Assembly (NCBI GenBank): GCA_937967615.1
Contig: CALCMJ010000042.1
Coordinates: forward strand, 1-64,000
DNA from: an uncultured Saprospiraceae bacterium
Lineage (GTDB): Bacteria > Bacteroidota > Bacteroidia > Chitinophagales > Saprospiraceae
Direction: 5' to 3'
DNA: 64,000 nucleotides
Positions within the stretch are counted from its first letter, which is position 1, and each line of letters begins with the position of its first letter. The notes beneath the pieces are model-generated. The model did not search any database. It was not told the DNA's origin and worked only from the letters and a program-made list of their open reading frames with translations. Shown here piece by piece: positions 1 through 8,235 of this stretch. The translations under genes were made by a program, and so were the position numbers.

Positions 1-132
1 TGTTCCTGGATAAACGTCCCAGTTTTCTTGACTGCTCCAATGCGGAACACTGCCTCCGTTGTAGTTATAATTTGTTGAAAATAGCGATGTGCTGCATAAT
101 AGCAGAAAAATTAGGTGGTTAATACCTTTCAT
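1..132 (-). CDS. exported protein, N-terminal fragment
   Basis: The first 132 bases, read on the minus strand from an ATG at 132-130, give 44 in-frame codons that run off the window edge. The peptide starts with a short basic N-terminus followed by a hydrophobic run (roughly residues 5-19, rich in Leu and Ile) and then a polar Asn/Tyr/Gly-rich mature start. This is a typical Sec signal peptide. The rest lies outside the window, so no family can be assigned. The next gene on the same strand is a T9SS cargo protein, so this may be another surface protein; that is inference. Confidence 0.6.
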   Translation of the reverse strand, partial: MKGINHLIFLLLCSTSLFSTNYNYNGGSVPHWSSQENWDVYPGT

Positions 133-362
133 TTTGTTGCATTTTAAGAGTTAATAAATATGTCTAAAGGTTCCAACGGTTAGTAATTGAATTGTCACCT
201 TCTATACATATGACACTGTTTTTAATACATTCCCCTATCATTAAAACATTACTCTTCGTCTTCGTGACACACAAAAGAGTTTATAGTTTTTAAAATTATA
301 TCGTTGCTGTATCCTTTAAAAAAGCCCTTTTTCTGTACTCTAATCTAAATCTACTTGTCCAC

Positions 363-1343
363 TTATTCCTTAATAATTCTTTCTATTGTATTCCCGGTTT
401 TTATAAGATAAAGGCCACTATGTAATTTACTTAAATCAATTTTTCCATCTCTACTTTTTCCACTCAGCACTTTTTCACCTACTAGATTAAATAGAACAAT
501 TTCAGTATTCTCTTCCACATAAATAAAATCATGTGTGGGGTTGGGGCCAACTTTCTTTTTTCTTGTTTTGAAGTTTACAACAATTTGATCACTAAAGTCC
601 CTTACTCCATTAAAATCTACTTGCTCCAATTTATAGTAGTTATTTCCACTTTGTGGGCTTTTGTCAGTAAATAAGTAATTGTTTACTTCGTTGCTCGTCC
701 CTGCCCCATCTAGGTATGCGATTTTTTCCCACGTATTTCCATTTGTGGATCTTAATACATGAAATCCATCATTATTTATTTCGCTAATTGTTCTCCATAT
801 CAATGCGATGAAATCATCTTTTTGTTTTCCTGAAAATTCAGATATTTCTACTGGTATAATTGCTTGTGCCCAACCTATACAAATATCTATATTTCCGGAT
901 GTTGCTCCGTCCAAATACCAAATTCTAAGAAAGTATTCCTGTTCTGATATAATGCCAGAAATTGTTAGGTCGTTTGTACCTGGAGCCATTCCTCCGCAAA
1001 AAAGAATATTCCCATTACATGCATCAAACAATTCCATTCTAAACAATGACTGATCTATTCCAAATGCAAGTATTGTAATCTCATCGTCCCCTGGCAAAAG
1101 AATGGGAAAGATGCGTGTCCACATATCATTTACAGTCAATGCACACCCTTGTTCACAACTAGGACATGGTGCTGCGCCTGCAGCTGCTTCGTCGTTTGCA
1201 GTATCTAATCCTGGGTCTAAAAAGAAATCACAGAAGCCCCAGGGTGAATTTATCTGTGCGTCTGCTTCAGCGCAAGTGTCATAAAAAGGACCTTGCCCAA
1301 TAACCGCAGAAGAGAAGATCAAAAGGATTAAAAGTGTTTTCAT
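363..1343 (-). CDS. T9SS type A sorting-domain exported protein
   Basis: The protein has 326 residues and a signal peptide (MKTLLILLIFSSAVIGQ). A Cys-containing, acidic region follows at about 20-160, resembling bacterial pre-peptidase C-terminal-like beta-sandwich modules. The segment at about 165-255 contains ISEFSGKQ and VLRSTNGNTWEKI, the pattern of the beta domain that precedes sorting signals in Bacteroidota secreted proteins. The last 60 residues contain GPNPTHDFIYVEE, VLFNLVGEKVL and GLYLIKTGN, which is a type A T9SS C-terminal domain (TIGR04183-like). It is therefore predicted to cross the outer membrane through T9SS and be anchored or released at the surface. Its enzymatic or binding role is not visible. 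It reads away from the M1 peptidase gene with a gap of about 100 bp. Confidence 0.85.
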   Translation of the reverse strand: MKTLLILLIFSSAVIGQGPFYDTCAEADAQINSPWGFCDFFLDPGLDTANDEAAAGAAPCPSCEQGCALTVNDMWTRIFPILLPGDDEITILAFGIDQSLFRMELFDACNGNILFCGGMAPGTNDLTISGIISEQEYFLRIWYLDGATSGNIDICIGWAQAIIPVEISEFSGKQKDDFIALIWRTISEINNDGFHVLRSTNGNTWEKIAYLDGAGTSNEVNNYLFTDKSPQSGNNYYKLEQVDFNGVRDFSDQIVVNFKTRKKKVGPNPTHDFIYVEENTEIVLFNLVGEKVLSGKSRDGKIDLSKLHSGLYLIKTGNTIERIIKE

Positions 1344-1447
1344 GTCTGCTATTTATTATTAATGTACACAGGTTGAAAATGGTTACAACATGTATGGTTT
1401 AGTATAGCTGACCTGCTTCATATTGGTTTCTTATAATCTATTGATTA

Positions 1448-3769
1448 TCAAGGTTTTATAACTTTTTCTTTCGCCCTTTTTGCTCTTTGCATGCCATTTT
1501 CTCCTCCCCCTCTTCTACTCGATTTAAACAGCTCAAACCTATCTACTTCTGGTCTAGGTGGATAATGATTATTAGATCTATCTACGTCAGCTGTTTCAAG
1601 AAATGGATCCAGAGTTATTGACTTTATTTCTTTCTCCTTAATAAACACCTTTGTCACCTTGTCGTTCGTAAGCTTCCATATTTCCGCAGGAATTTTTTCT
1701 ACTTCAGTTGTTCCGTCTTCATATGTAAACTCCAAGATGATTGGCATAACCAAACCACCCTTATTCTCAAAACTTATTTCATAATAATTCAAGTCGTCTT
1801 CAATCATCGCTTTCTCATCGTCAGAAAGTGATTTGTAATAATTCTGATAGTTATCTCTATCAATTGCATCCGCTTGTAATTTATCGTGCTTGCTATAAAA
1901 ATCTAAAATGCTTGGATCCTTATCCGCTAATACCGTTTTGATTTCCTTCTTATTGCGCATTGCAGAAATTCCTTCTGACCTGTCGTCTTTCGCTTCTCTC
2001 TTTATCGCATTCTCTTTGTCCGGATCCTTTGTGTTCATCTTCTTGTGCTTAACATCTAACATGGATATGTCTACAGCCTCGTTTGTATAAAACCAGCCTC
2101 TCCAAAACCAGTCCAAGTCTACCCCTGACGCATCTTCCATTGTTCTAAAAAAGTCTGCAGGTGAGGGATGCTTAAATGCCCATCGTTTTGAGTATTCTGC
2201 AAAAGCCATATCAAATAACTCTCGACCCATAATAGTCTCGCGTAAAATATTCAAGGCAGTAGCTGGTTTACCATATGCATTATTACCAAACTGCCAGATA
2301 GATTCTGAGTTTGTCATAATGGGAGAGATCTTATCTCTGTCCCCACCCATATAACTAGTGATTTTATGTGCTGGTCCTCTCCTTGAAGGATAGTTTCTTT
2401 CCCAGTGCTGCTCTGTTAAAAACTGGACAAAAGTATTCAGTCCTTCATCCATCCAAGTCCATTGTCGCTCATCTGAATTGATTATCATTGGAAACCAATT
2501 GTGTCCCACCTCGTGTATAATTACTCCTATATGCCCATATTTAGTTCTTTCAGCGTAGGTCCCATCGTCTGCACATCTTCCATAATTAAAACATATCATT
2601 GGGTATTCCATTCCCATACTACCATCTATAGACCAAGCCGTAGGATAAGGATAGTCCACGGTATAATGCGAATACCACTTAATTGTATGTGCTACTGCCT
2701 TTGTAGAATATTGCTTCCACAGACAGTCCCCTTCTTCTACCCACATTGACTGTGCCATTACCGTTCTACCGTCTTTCATAGGAACTCCCATTGCATCCCA
2801 GATAAATCGTCTAGAACTTGCGAATGCAAAGTCTCTAACGTTCTTAGCAGAAAACTTCCAAGTCTTCTTTCCTTTTGCTTTCGATTTTGATCTATCTAGA
2901 GCTTCATCCAAAGTTGCTATTGTAACTGGTTGTATTTCTTCTTTCTCCGCCTTTTGTAATCTCTTTTTTTGCTCTCCAGATAATACGTCATCAGGGTTTT
3001 GCAATACTCCAGTAGAAGCCACCAGGTGGTCTGATGGCACCGTGATCTCTACGTCATAATCACCAAACACTAAAGCAAACTCTCCCCTTCCTAAAAACTG
3101 TTTGTTCTGCCAGCCATTAATATCGTCATACACACACATCCTTGGAAACCACTGTGCTATACAATACACATTGTTTCCGTCATCAAACGGCTCGTATCCT
3201 GAGCGTCCTCCTATTTCTCTAGTATTATTAATATTATACCACCATTTTATTTTAAAACTAAAACTTCCTCCTGAGGCTAATGAGCTTGGCATATTTACCC
3301 GCATCATGGTTTTATTAATCACATACTTTAGGTCTTGACCCGTAGAGGTCTTTACATAATCAATCTTAAAGCCTCCGTCAAACTCATTAGACATCCTTGC
3401 TATTTGTCTTGATGATGCCTTTTCTCCTAAACTACTTGTTCTGATCTTATAAGTATCTGAGTCTTTGGCTCGCATGTTCTGATCTAGCTGAACCCAGAGG
3501 TAGTCTAATACATCCGGCGAGTTGTTTGTGTAGGTAATTGTTTCTTCACCATAAATTCTGGTCTTATCATCATCTAACTCCACTTTTATAATGTAATCAG
3601 CTTTTTGTTGCCAATATTCGTGTCCTGGTGCACCTGCAGCTGTTCTGTAGGTATTAGGATCAGGAAGTTCTTGATTTAATTGTTTGAATTTGTTTTGGTT
3701 TGTACTTTCTTGTGCAATAGCTAGGCAGCTAATTAATAAGCACACTATTGAGAAAACAGCTTTTTTCAT
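1448..3769 (-). CDS. M1-family zinc metallopeptidase (aminopeptidase-like)
   Basis: This is a 773-residue protein with a signal peptide (about 1-19), so it acts in the periplasm or at the surface. The gluzincin site is intact: HEVGH at 419-423 and the third zinc ligand Glu442 in the motif WMDEG, exactly 18 residues on. Upstream, GMEYP at 386-390 takes the place of the GxMEN exopeptidase motif of classical M1 aminopeptidases. The N-terminal 50-300 fits the M1 beta-saddle domain. The C-terminal 560-773 is Lys/Glu-rich and ends in a basic tail. The family hydrolyses N-terminal residues of peptides; the exact substrate is unknown. It lies downstream of the parS locus and no co-transcribed partner is evident. 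Confidence 0.88.
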   Translation of the reverse strand: MKKAVFSIVCLLISCLAIAQESTNQNKFKQLNQELPDPNTYRTAAGAPGHEYWQQKADYIIKVELDDDKTRIYGEETITYTNNSPDVLDYLWVQLDQNMRAKDSDTYKIRTSSLGEKASSRQIARMSNEFDGGFKIDYVKTSTGQDLKYVINKTMMRVNMPSSLASGGSFSFKIKWWYNINNTREIGGRSGYEPFDDGNNVYCIAQWFPRMCVYDDINGWQNKQFLGRGEFALVFGDYDVEITVPSDHLVASTGVLQNPDDVLSGEQKKRLQKAEKEEIQPVTIATLDEALDRSKSKAKGKKTWKFSAKNVRDFAFASSRRFIWDAMGVPMKDGRTVMAQSMWVEEGDCLWKQYSTKAVAHTIKWYSHYTVDYPYPTAWSIDGSMGMEYPMICFNYGRCADDGTYAERTKYGHIGVIIHEVGHNWFPMIINSDERQWTWMDEGLNTFVQFLTEQHWERNYPSRRGPAHKITSYMGGDRDKISPIMTNSESIWQFGNNAYGKPATALNILRETIMGRELFDMAFAEYSKRWAFKHPSPADFFRTMEDASGVDLDWFWRGWFYTNEAVDISMLDVKHKKMNTKDPDKENAIKREAKDDRSEGISAMRNKKEIKTVLADKDPSILDFYSKHDKLQADAIDRDNYQNYYKSLSDDEKAMIEDDLNYYEISFENKGGLVMPIILEFTYEDGTTEVEKIPAEIWKLTNDKVTKVFIKEKEIKSITLDPFLETADVDRSNNHYPPRPEVDRFELFKSSRRGGGENGMQRAKRAKEKVIKP

Positions 3770-3818
3770 AATACTTTATTGCTTTAAAGTAAAGATAGTT
3801 ATTGCTTTCAGAATTCTA

Positions 3819-3834
3819 TGTTTCACGTGAAACA
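3819..3834. other. parS: parS centromere-like site 1
   Basis: The 16 bp TGTTTCACGTGAAACA form a perfect palindrome and match the conserved ParB-binding parS consensus. The site lies between the M1 peptidase start and the alpha/beta hydrolase stop, 195 bp (centre to centre) from a second site. ParB proteins load on such sites and, with ParA and SMC, organise and segregate the origin region. No parA or parB gene is in the window. Confidence 0.85.
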
Positions 3835-3854
3835 TCACAATAATTTTGTCGTGA

Positions 3855-3952
3855 AGGATTAGGGCATCTCCTGCTGCGCAGGACCGGGCTATTCCAGGGG
3901 TTCCGTCCAGACTAAAGTCTAGACCACACAAAGTGTGCCCTTCCTATCCTTA
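3855..3952. repeat. palindromic intergenic repeat (Bacteroidota mosaic type)
   Basis: This GC-richer block of about 98 bp sits between the two parS sites. Its ends are imperfect inverted copies (AGGATTAGGG... and ...CCCTTCCTATCCT). Inside are short hairpins: TCCTGC/GCAGGA, AGACT/AGTCT and CACAC/GTGTG. The style matches the dispersed mosaic intergenic repeats common in Bacteroidota genomes and resembles the block at 50064-50210. It contains no open reading frame. Confidence 0.55.
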
Positions 3953-4013
3953 TGCAAACACATCGAAGCACATACATTCAGATTATACCTTGGATACACT
4001 TTAAGAGCTTCAA

Positions 4014-4029
4014 TGTTTCACGTGGAACA
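4014..4029. other. parS: parS centromere-like site 2
   Basis: TGTTTCACGTGGAACA is the reverse complement of TGTTCCACGTGAAACA, the parS form known from Bacillus subtilis. It differs from site 1 by one base. It ends 11 bp before the stop codon of the hydrolase gene. The two copies make a double parS locus. Confidence 0.85.
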
Positions 4030-4040
4030 ATGTGCCTCTC

Positions 4041-4793
4041 TTATAATTGCTTATCTAAAAACATCTTAAGAATAGCATTAAACTCCTTTGGTCTTTCCAT
4101 CATTGGCGCATGCCCGCACTTATCTATAAAGTGTAGTTCTGAATTAACTATAAGCTCATTAAATTTTTCTGCAACAAAAGGAGGTGTGATTGTATCTTGT
4201 TTTCCCCAGACTAATAGGGTAGGGCAGCTAATACCATCAAGTTTGTCTTCAAGGTTTTCTCTAATTGCAGATTTAGCTGTGCTTAACAAACGCAATGCTT
4301 TTGATCGGTCGTTTACACTTTCATACACTTCATCCACCATTTCTTTTGTTGCAACCGCAGGATCATAGAATGTAGACGCTGTTCTTGTTTTAATATATTC
4401 GTAACTATTCCTTTTAACAAAACCACTTCCAAAGGTATGCTCAAATAATCCTGAACTTCCAGTTAACGTCATTGAGCGCACTTTCTCCGAATTATTCAGT
4501 GTATATATCTGAGCAATGTGTCCGCCTAATGAATTTCCTAAAAGATGAAAACGATCGTAAGCCTTGAACTTTACAAATGATTCAATGTACTCTACCAAGC
4601 CTCTTACTGTTACCTTTCTTAGTGGCATTTCAAAAATAGGTAGCTTAGGGAGTAAAACATTATAACTATCTGAAAATGAGTCTATTATACTCGTAAAATT
4701 ACTCAAGTTTCCAAACAATCCGTGTAGTAATAAGATGGGTTCTTTACTAGGGTCTGTCTCTATATACTGGTGAGAATTCTCTTCAATTATCAT
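4041..4793 (-). CDS. alpha/beta hydrolase
   Basis: The protein has 250 residues, no signal peptide and the length of a single alpha/beta-hydrolase domain. The oxyanion-hole motif LLLHGLFG is at 21-28, the nucleophile elbow GNSLGG is at 86-91 with Ser88, the acid is Asp200 in GKQD, and the base is His228 in CGHAP, so the triad is complete. The small cap region (about 115-165) would set specificity, which cannot be read from sequence; esterases, C-C hydrolases and haloperoxidase-like proteins share this layout. It lies 18 bp downstream of the heme A synthase gene on the same strand and is probably co-transcribed. The stop codon is 11 bp from a parS site. Confidence 0.85.
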   Translation of the reverse strand: MIIEENSHQYIETDPSKEPILLLHGLFGNLSNFTSIIDSFSDSYNVLLPKLPIFEMPLRKVTVRGLVEYIESFVKFKAYDRFHLLGNSLGGHIAQIYTLNNSEKVRSMTLTGSSGLFEHTFGSGFVKRNSYEYIKTRTASTFYDPAVATKEMVDEVYESVNDRSKALRLLSTAKSAIRENLEDKLDGISCPTLLVWGKQDTITPPFVAEKFNELIVNSELHFIDKCGHAPMMERPKEFNAILKMFLDKQL

Positions 4794-4811
4794 TTACTAA
4801 TATGTATTATC

Positions 4812-5876
4812 TCAATTCGATTTCGCAGATATTAAATACACAAGATACAGCACAATACTTAATAATAGTAAAGCAAAGGCTTGATGCATAACACCTAGAA
4901 AAAGTGGAATTGTTCCTATACAGTTTATAACAGTTAAAATACCTAGTACAACTTGAGTACATAAAAGAAGTAGAAAACAATTAAGAGGTACTCTAAACCT
5001 ATCTTGGTTTTCTTTCTTACCCTTTATAAAAATAATTATCCCATAGAAGAACAATAGATATGCAAGACCCCTATGGATAAAATGCATTAGCGCAGGTACA
5101 AAACTACCTTGATCATAATTATTAAATGACTCTGTATTCCAGTTAGTAGAATTAAATATTTCTGCTGGCACATAGCTACCCAGCATGTCTGGCCAAGTAG
5201 GAAATACCAATCCCGCTTTCATACCGGACATGACGCCTCCAAAAAATAATTGTATTAATAATAGACTAAAAAAGACAGTAATACTTTTCTTAAATCCATT
5301 ACCAAGAGATCTATCCTTTACTAATTTAGGCCAAAAAGAAACAAACGTTGTCCATAATAAAAGACCATAGGTCAAAAAAGCCACTGATAAATGTAAGGCC
5401 AATTTATACGCATTCACCCAAGGTCTATCCACTAAGCCACTTGCTACCATAATCCATCCCATACTCGCTGCTAATATTGCTGCGACAATAACTAAGCCTA
5501 ATAATCGCATTAAGCGCTTATCTATTCGCTTTTTAAAAAGAAAAAATATGAAAGGAAATAAAAAAGCAAAACCCATAAATCTTGCCCAAAGCCTATGAAA
5601 ATACTCCCAGAAATAAATGAATTTAAAATCTGAGAGAGACATACCGTCATTTATTTTTTTGTACTGCGGTGTTTCCTTGTAGAGATCAAATTCCACATTC
5701 CAATCTGTTTCGTTAGTGGGCGGTAGAGTACCGGTGACTATTTCCCACTTTGTTATTGACAAGCCTGAACCACTGATGCGAGTTATTCCCCCTATGATCA
5801 CTTGAAAAAATACCAGAACACACCCCAGTATCAACCAAGCTCTAACCCATTTATCATATCTTTCTAGCATCGTCAC
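4812..5876 (-). CDS. ctaA: heme A synthase (COX15/CtaA family)
   Basis: This 354-residue polytopic membrane protein has about eight hydrophobic helices. The first helix is followed by GGITRISGSGLSITKW, the signature of the COX15/CtaA family. WEYFHRLWARFMGF (about 90-103) and FIHRGLAY (about 263-270) carry His residues that fit the conserved heme ligands, as does MHQAFALL near the C-terminus. The enzyme oxidises the methyl group at C8 of heme O to make heme A for aa3-type oxidases. It implies aerobic respiration with a heme-copper terminal oxidase, although no oxidase genes are in the window. It heads a short minus-strand unit with the hydrolase. Confidence 0.92.
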   Translation of the reverse strand: MTMLERYDKWVRAWLILGCVLVFFQVIIGGITRISGSGLSITKWEIVTGTLPPTNETDWNVEFDLYKETPQYKKINDGMSLSDFKFIYFWEYFHRLWARFMGFAFLFPFIFFLFKKRIDKRLMRLLGLVIVAAILAASMGWIMVASGLVDRPWVNAYKLALHLSVAFLTYGLLLWTTFVSFWPKLVKDRSLGNGFKKSITVFFSLLLIQLFFGGVMSGMKAGLVFPTWPDMLGSYVPAEIFNSTNWNTESFNNYDQGSFVPALMHFIHRGLAYLLFFYGIIIFIKGKKENQDRFRVPLNCFLLLLCTQVVLGILTVINCIGTIPLFLGVMHQAFALLLLSIVLYLVYLISAKSN

Positions 5877-6275
5877 AAAATTACAAATGATTTCCTTTTC
5901 TCATTCTTTAGATATCCACGTTCCTTATTAATAATTAATTATTTTATTTATATAAAAGAAGTAATCATTTATAATAAGGGCTGTTAGGAAGTGTAAAAGA
6001 AAGAATGATTATATAATTGTTTTCTTTACAAAACATTTTAATGCTATGAATTAAGAATAGTATATATTATAACATTCTGAAATTCAAATTATTAACATTC
6101 TATTTGTGAATTGTGTTTAAATTCATTGTGATTAATTAAAATGAAATTTTTACTTCCTGTTAGTGTATTCAATGGGGGAGATTATATTAGGAAAACACAT
6201 ATATTATAAATGTAAATATATCTGTGTTAGTTCATGTGAGTAATTAGCATCATTACAAGTATATATTAACAAGTT
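5877..6275. other. divergent intergenic region
   Basis: This 400-bp, very AT-rich gap separates the minus-strand ctaA unit from the plus-strand dtd directon, so it should carry both promoters. I could not place a promoter with confidence. It holds an inverted pair, AGGAAGTGTAAAA at 5986-5998 and TTTTACTTCCT at 6148-6158, enclosing about 150 bp without coding potential. Confidence 0.4.
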
Positions 6276-6728
6276 ATGCGCATCATTATACAAAGAGTAT
6301 CATCGGCTTCGGTAACAATAGATAATAAGCTAGAAGGAAAAATAGATCTTGGCCTTCTTGTACTATTGGGAATAGAATCTGAAGACAGTAGTTCAGACAT
6401 TGAATGGTTAGTAAATAAGTTGATCAACTTGAGAATATTCTCCGATAATGAAAATAAAATGAATTTGTCAATTGAGGATGTAAAGGGAGATTTTCTAGTT
6501 ATATCACAATTTACCTTGTTTGCAAGCACTAAGAAAGGCAATAGACCCTCATATCTAAGATCAGCAAAACCGGATATATCTATTCCTTTATATAATATGT
6601 TTATAGAAATGCTCAAAAACAAAACACAGCAAAAAGTAGAAGAGGGGATTTTTGGTGCAGATATGAAAGTTGCATTAACAAACGATGGACCAGTAACTAT
6701 AATAATAGATTCAAAGAATAGAGAATGA
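6276..6728 (+). CDS. dtd: D-aminoacyl-tRNA deacylase
   Basis: The protein has 150 residues, the normal size for DTD. It begins MRIIIQRVSSASV, carries SQFTLFA near 80 and ends with NDGPVT near 138. The SQxT and GPVT motifs form the active site at the dimer interface. The enzyme hydrolyses D-aminoacyl-tRNAs (and glycyl-tRNA-Ala) in the cytoplasm as a translation quality check. It is the first gene of a nine-gene directon; its stop codon overlaps the next start by four bases (ATGA), which indicates translational coupling. Confidence 0.95.
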   Translation: MRIIIQRVSSASVTIDNKLEGKIDLGLLVLLGIESEDSSSDIEWLVNKLINLRIFSDNENKMNLSIEDVKGDFLVISQFTLFASTKKGNRPSYLRSAKPDISIPLYNMFIEMLKNKTQQKVEEGIFGADMKVALTNDGPVTIIIDSKNRE

Positions 6729-7066
6729 TGACAATACCAGAAGCACAAGCAAAAGTGGATACATGGATCAAAAGCTATGGTGTACGCTATTTTGATGAAA
6801 TGACAAATTTAGCCCTACTCATGGAAGAAGTGGGTGAGTTAGCAAGAGTCTTTGCTAGAAGCTTTGGAGAGCAATCTTATAAAATTGATATACCAAAAGA
6901 AGAGATAAAAGAACGCATTGAAGAAGAAATGGCGGATGTATTTTTTGTAATGTTATGTTTATGTAATCAGACAGATATAGATCTTGAGTCAGCATTAAAA
7001 AAGTCTCTGGAAAAAAAGACCTTAAGAGACAAGGACAGACATAAGAACAACCCAAAACTTAAATAG
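6725..7066 (+). CDS. MazG-like nucleotide pyrophosphohydrolase
   Basis: This 113-residue, all-alpha protein contains EEVGELARVFAR (about 31-42) and EEMADVFFVMLCL (about 67-79). These are the paired acidic helices (EExxE and ExxD) that bind magnesium in MazG/dUTPase-like hydrolases. The family cleaves NTPs or dNTPs to monophosphate and pyrophosphate, often as a house-cleaning activity. The single short domain is the usual Bacteroidota form that sits beside dtd. It starts inside the dtd stop codon. Confidence 0.9.
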   Translation: MMTIPEAQAKVDTWIKSYGVRYFDEMTNLALLMEEVGELARVFARSFGEQSYKIDIPKEEIKERIEEEMADVFFVMLCLCNQTDIDLESALKKSLEKKTLRDKDRHKNNPKLK

Positions 7067-7068
7067 TC

Positions 7069-8235
7069 TTGGAAGCAAGAGAGGTAATAAAAAAGCTATT
7101 CAAAAAGAAATCAGCCATCCTAGGTGTGGGTACAATTCTTGTTGCCAGCTTTCTAGCATTATTTGCAAGTATTATAATTCCTGATAAAACGAAAGACGCA
7201 AATGAACAGATAGCAAGTCTTGCACTAAAAGATCCAGGCTATAAGGTGCAAACATTAAAAATTAGGAGAAATATTGATTTTCCTAAAAGAGGATTTGTAA
7301 AAAAACTTATAAGCGGGACACACTCAAAATTTGAATTCCTTCCTTATAGTACAATTGAATTAAATAAAGACCAAATCTTATTAGAAGACCTAGAGGGAAA
7401 AACTAAATACTTAAAACCATGGAACATCGTTTTTCCTGTTTCCAAAATCCTAAACGAAGGAGTTAATGATATAGAATTAGAACTCTCTAACAAAGAGAAA
7501 ATAAAAATTAGCAAAGAAGAAATTCTTGCAAGTTTAGAAAAGGACAACATTGTGAGCAAGCGGTTTTTCTTTGGAACAGATAGGTATGGACGAGATATAT
7601 TTAGTAGAATAATATTAGGCTTACGTGTCTAATTATTTGTAGGACTACTTGCCGTTTTAATATCGTTATTTATTGGTTTAATACTGGGACTCTTATCTGG
7701 CTATAAAGGAGGAAGAGTTGATGATTTCGTTATGTGGATTATAAATACAGTATGGTCCATACCTACAGTGCTTTTAGTGTTCGCAATAGTAATTGCACTA
7801 GGAAGAAGTATTAATGTCATATATCTTGCAGTAGGTTTAACCCTTTGGGTGGAAGTAGCAAGACTTGTGCGAGGCCAAGTTATAGAAATAAGAAACAAAG
7901 ATTTTGTAAAGGCAGCAAGTGCACTAGGTTATGGTGTTAATAGAATATTGTATCAACATATTCTAAGAAACCTTATAGGCCCTTTAACAGTAGTGTGTGC
8001 TGCTAATTTTGCCATTGCAATATTAATTGAGGCCGGCCTTAGCTATCTTGGTTTTGGAGTGCAACCACCAACCCCGTCATTAGGAAACATGTTAAACGAA
8101 AACTATGCATATGTTTTAGGAGGTAAAGTCTTTCTTGCAGTAATTCCCGCAATTGTAATTATGTTATTAGTTTTAGCGTTCAATTTGGCGGGAAATAGCC
8201 TTAGAGACGTATTTGATATAAAGAAAAGCCATTGA
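7069..8235 (+). pseudogene. OppC/DppC-type ABC permease interrupted by in-frame TAA
   Basis: From a TTG start two bases after the MazG stop, the frame encodes an N-terminal membrane helix (about 15-37), a soluble insert of about 130 residues and the family motif FFGTDRYGRDIFSRIILGLRV. A TAA at 7630-7632 then ends the frame. Without a frameshift the same frame continues as LFVGLLAVLISLFIG and runs to 8235 with the rest of the permease, including the coupling-loop-like stretch AASALGYG and SYLGFGVQPPTPSLG. Homologues normally have Ser at this place, so one base change (TCA to TAA) explains it. The two halves are 187 and 200 residues. The downstream half has internal ATGs (for example at 7732) but would lack its first helix. 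Either the peptide or nickel importer permease is dead, or the base is a read error. No cognate ATPase or binding protein is adjacent. Confidence 0.8.

Noticed and set aside
6266-6748. Minus-strand frame antisense to dtd
   Set aside because: It is a mirror frame of a well-supported gene and shows no family features.
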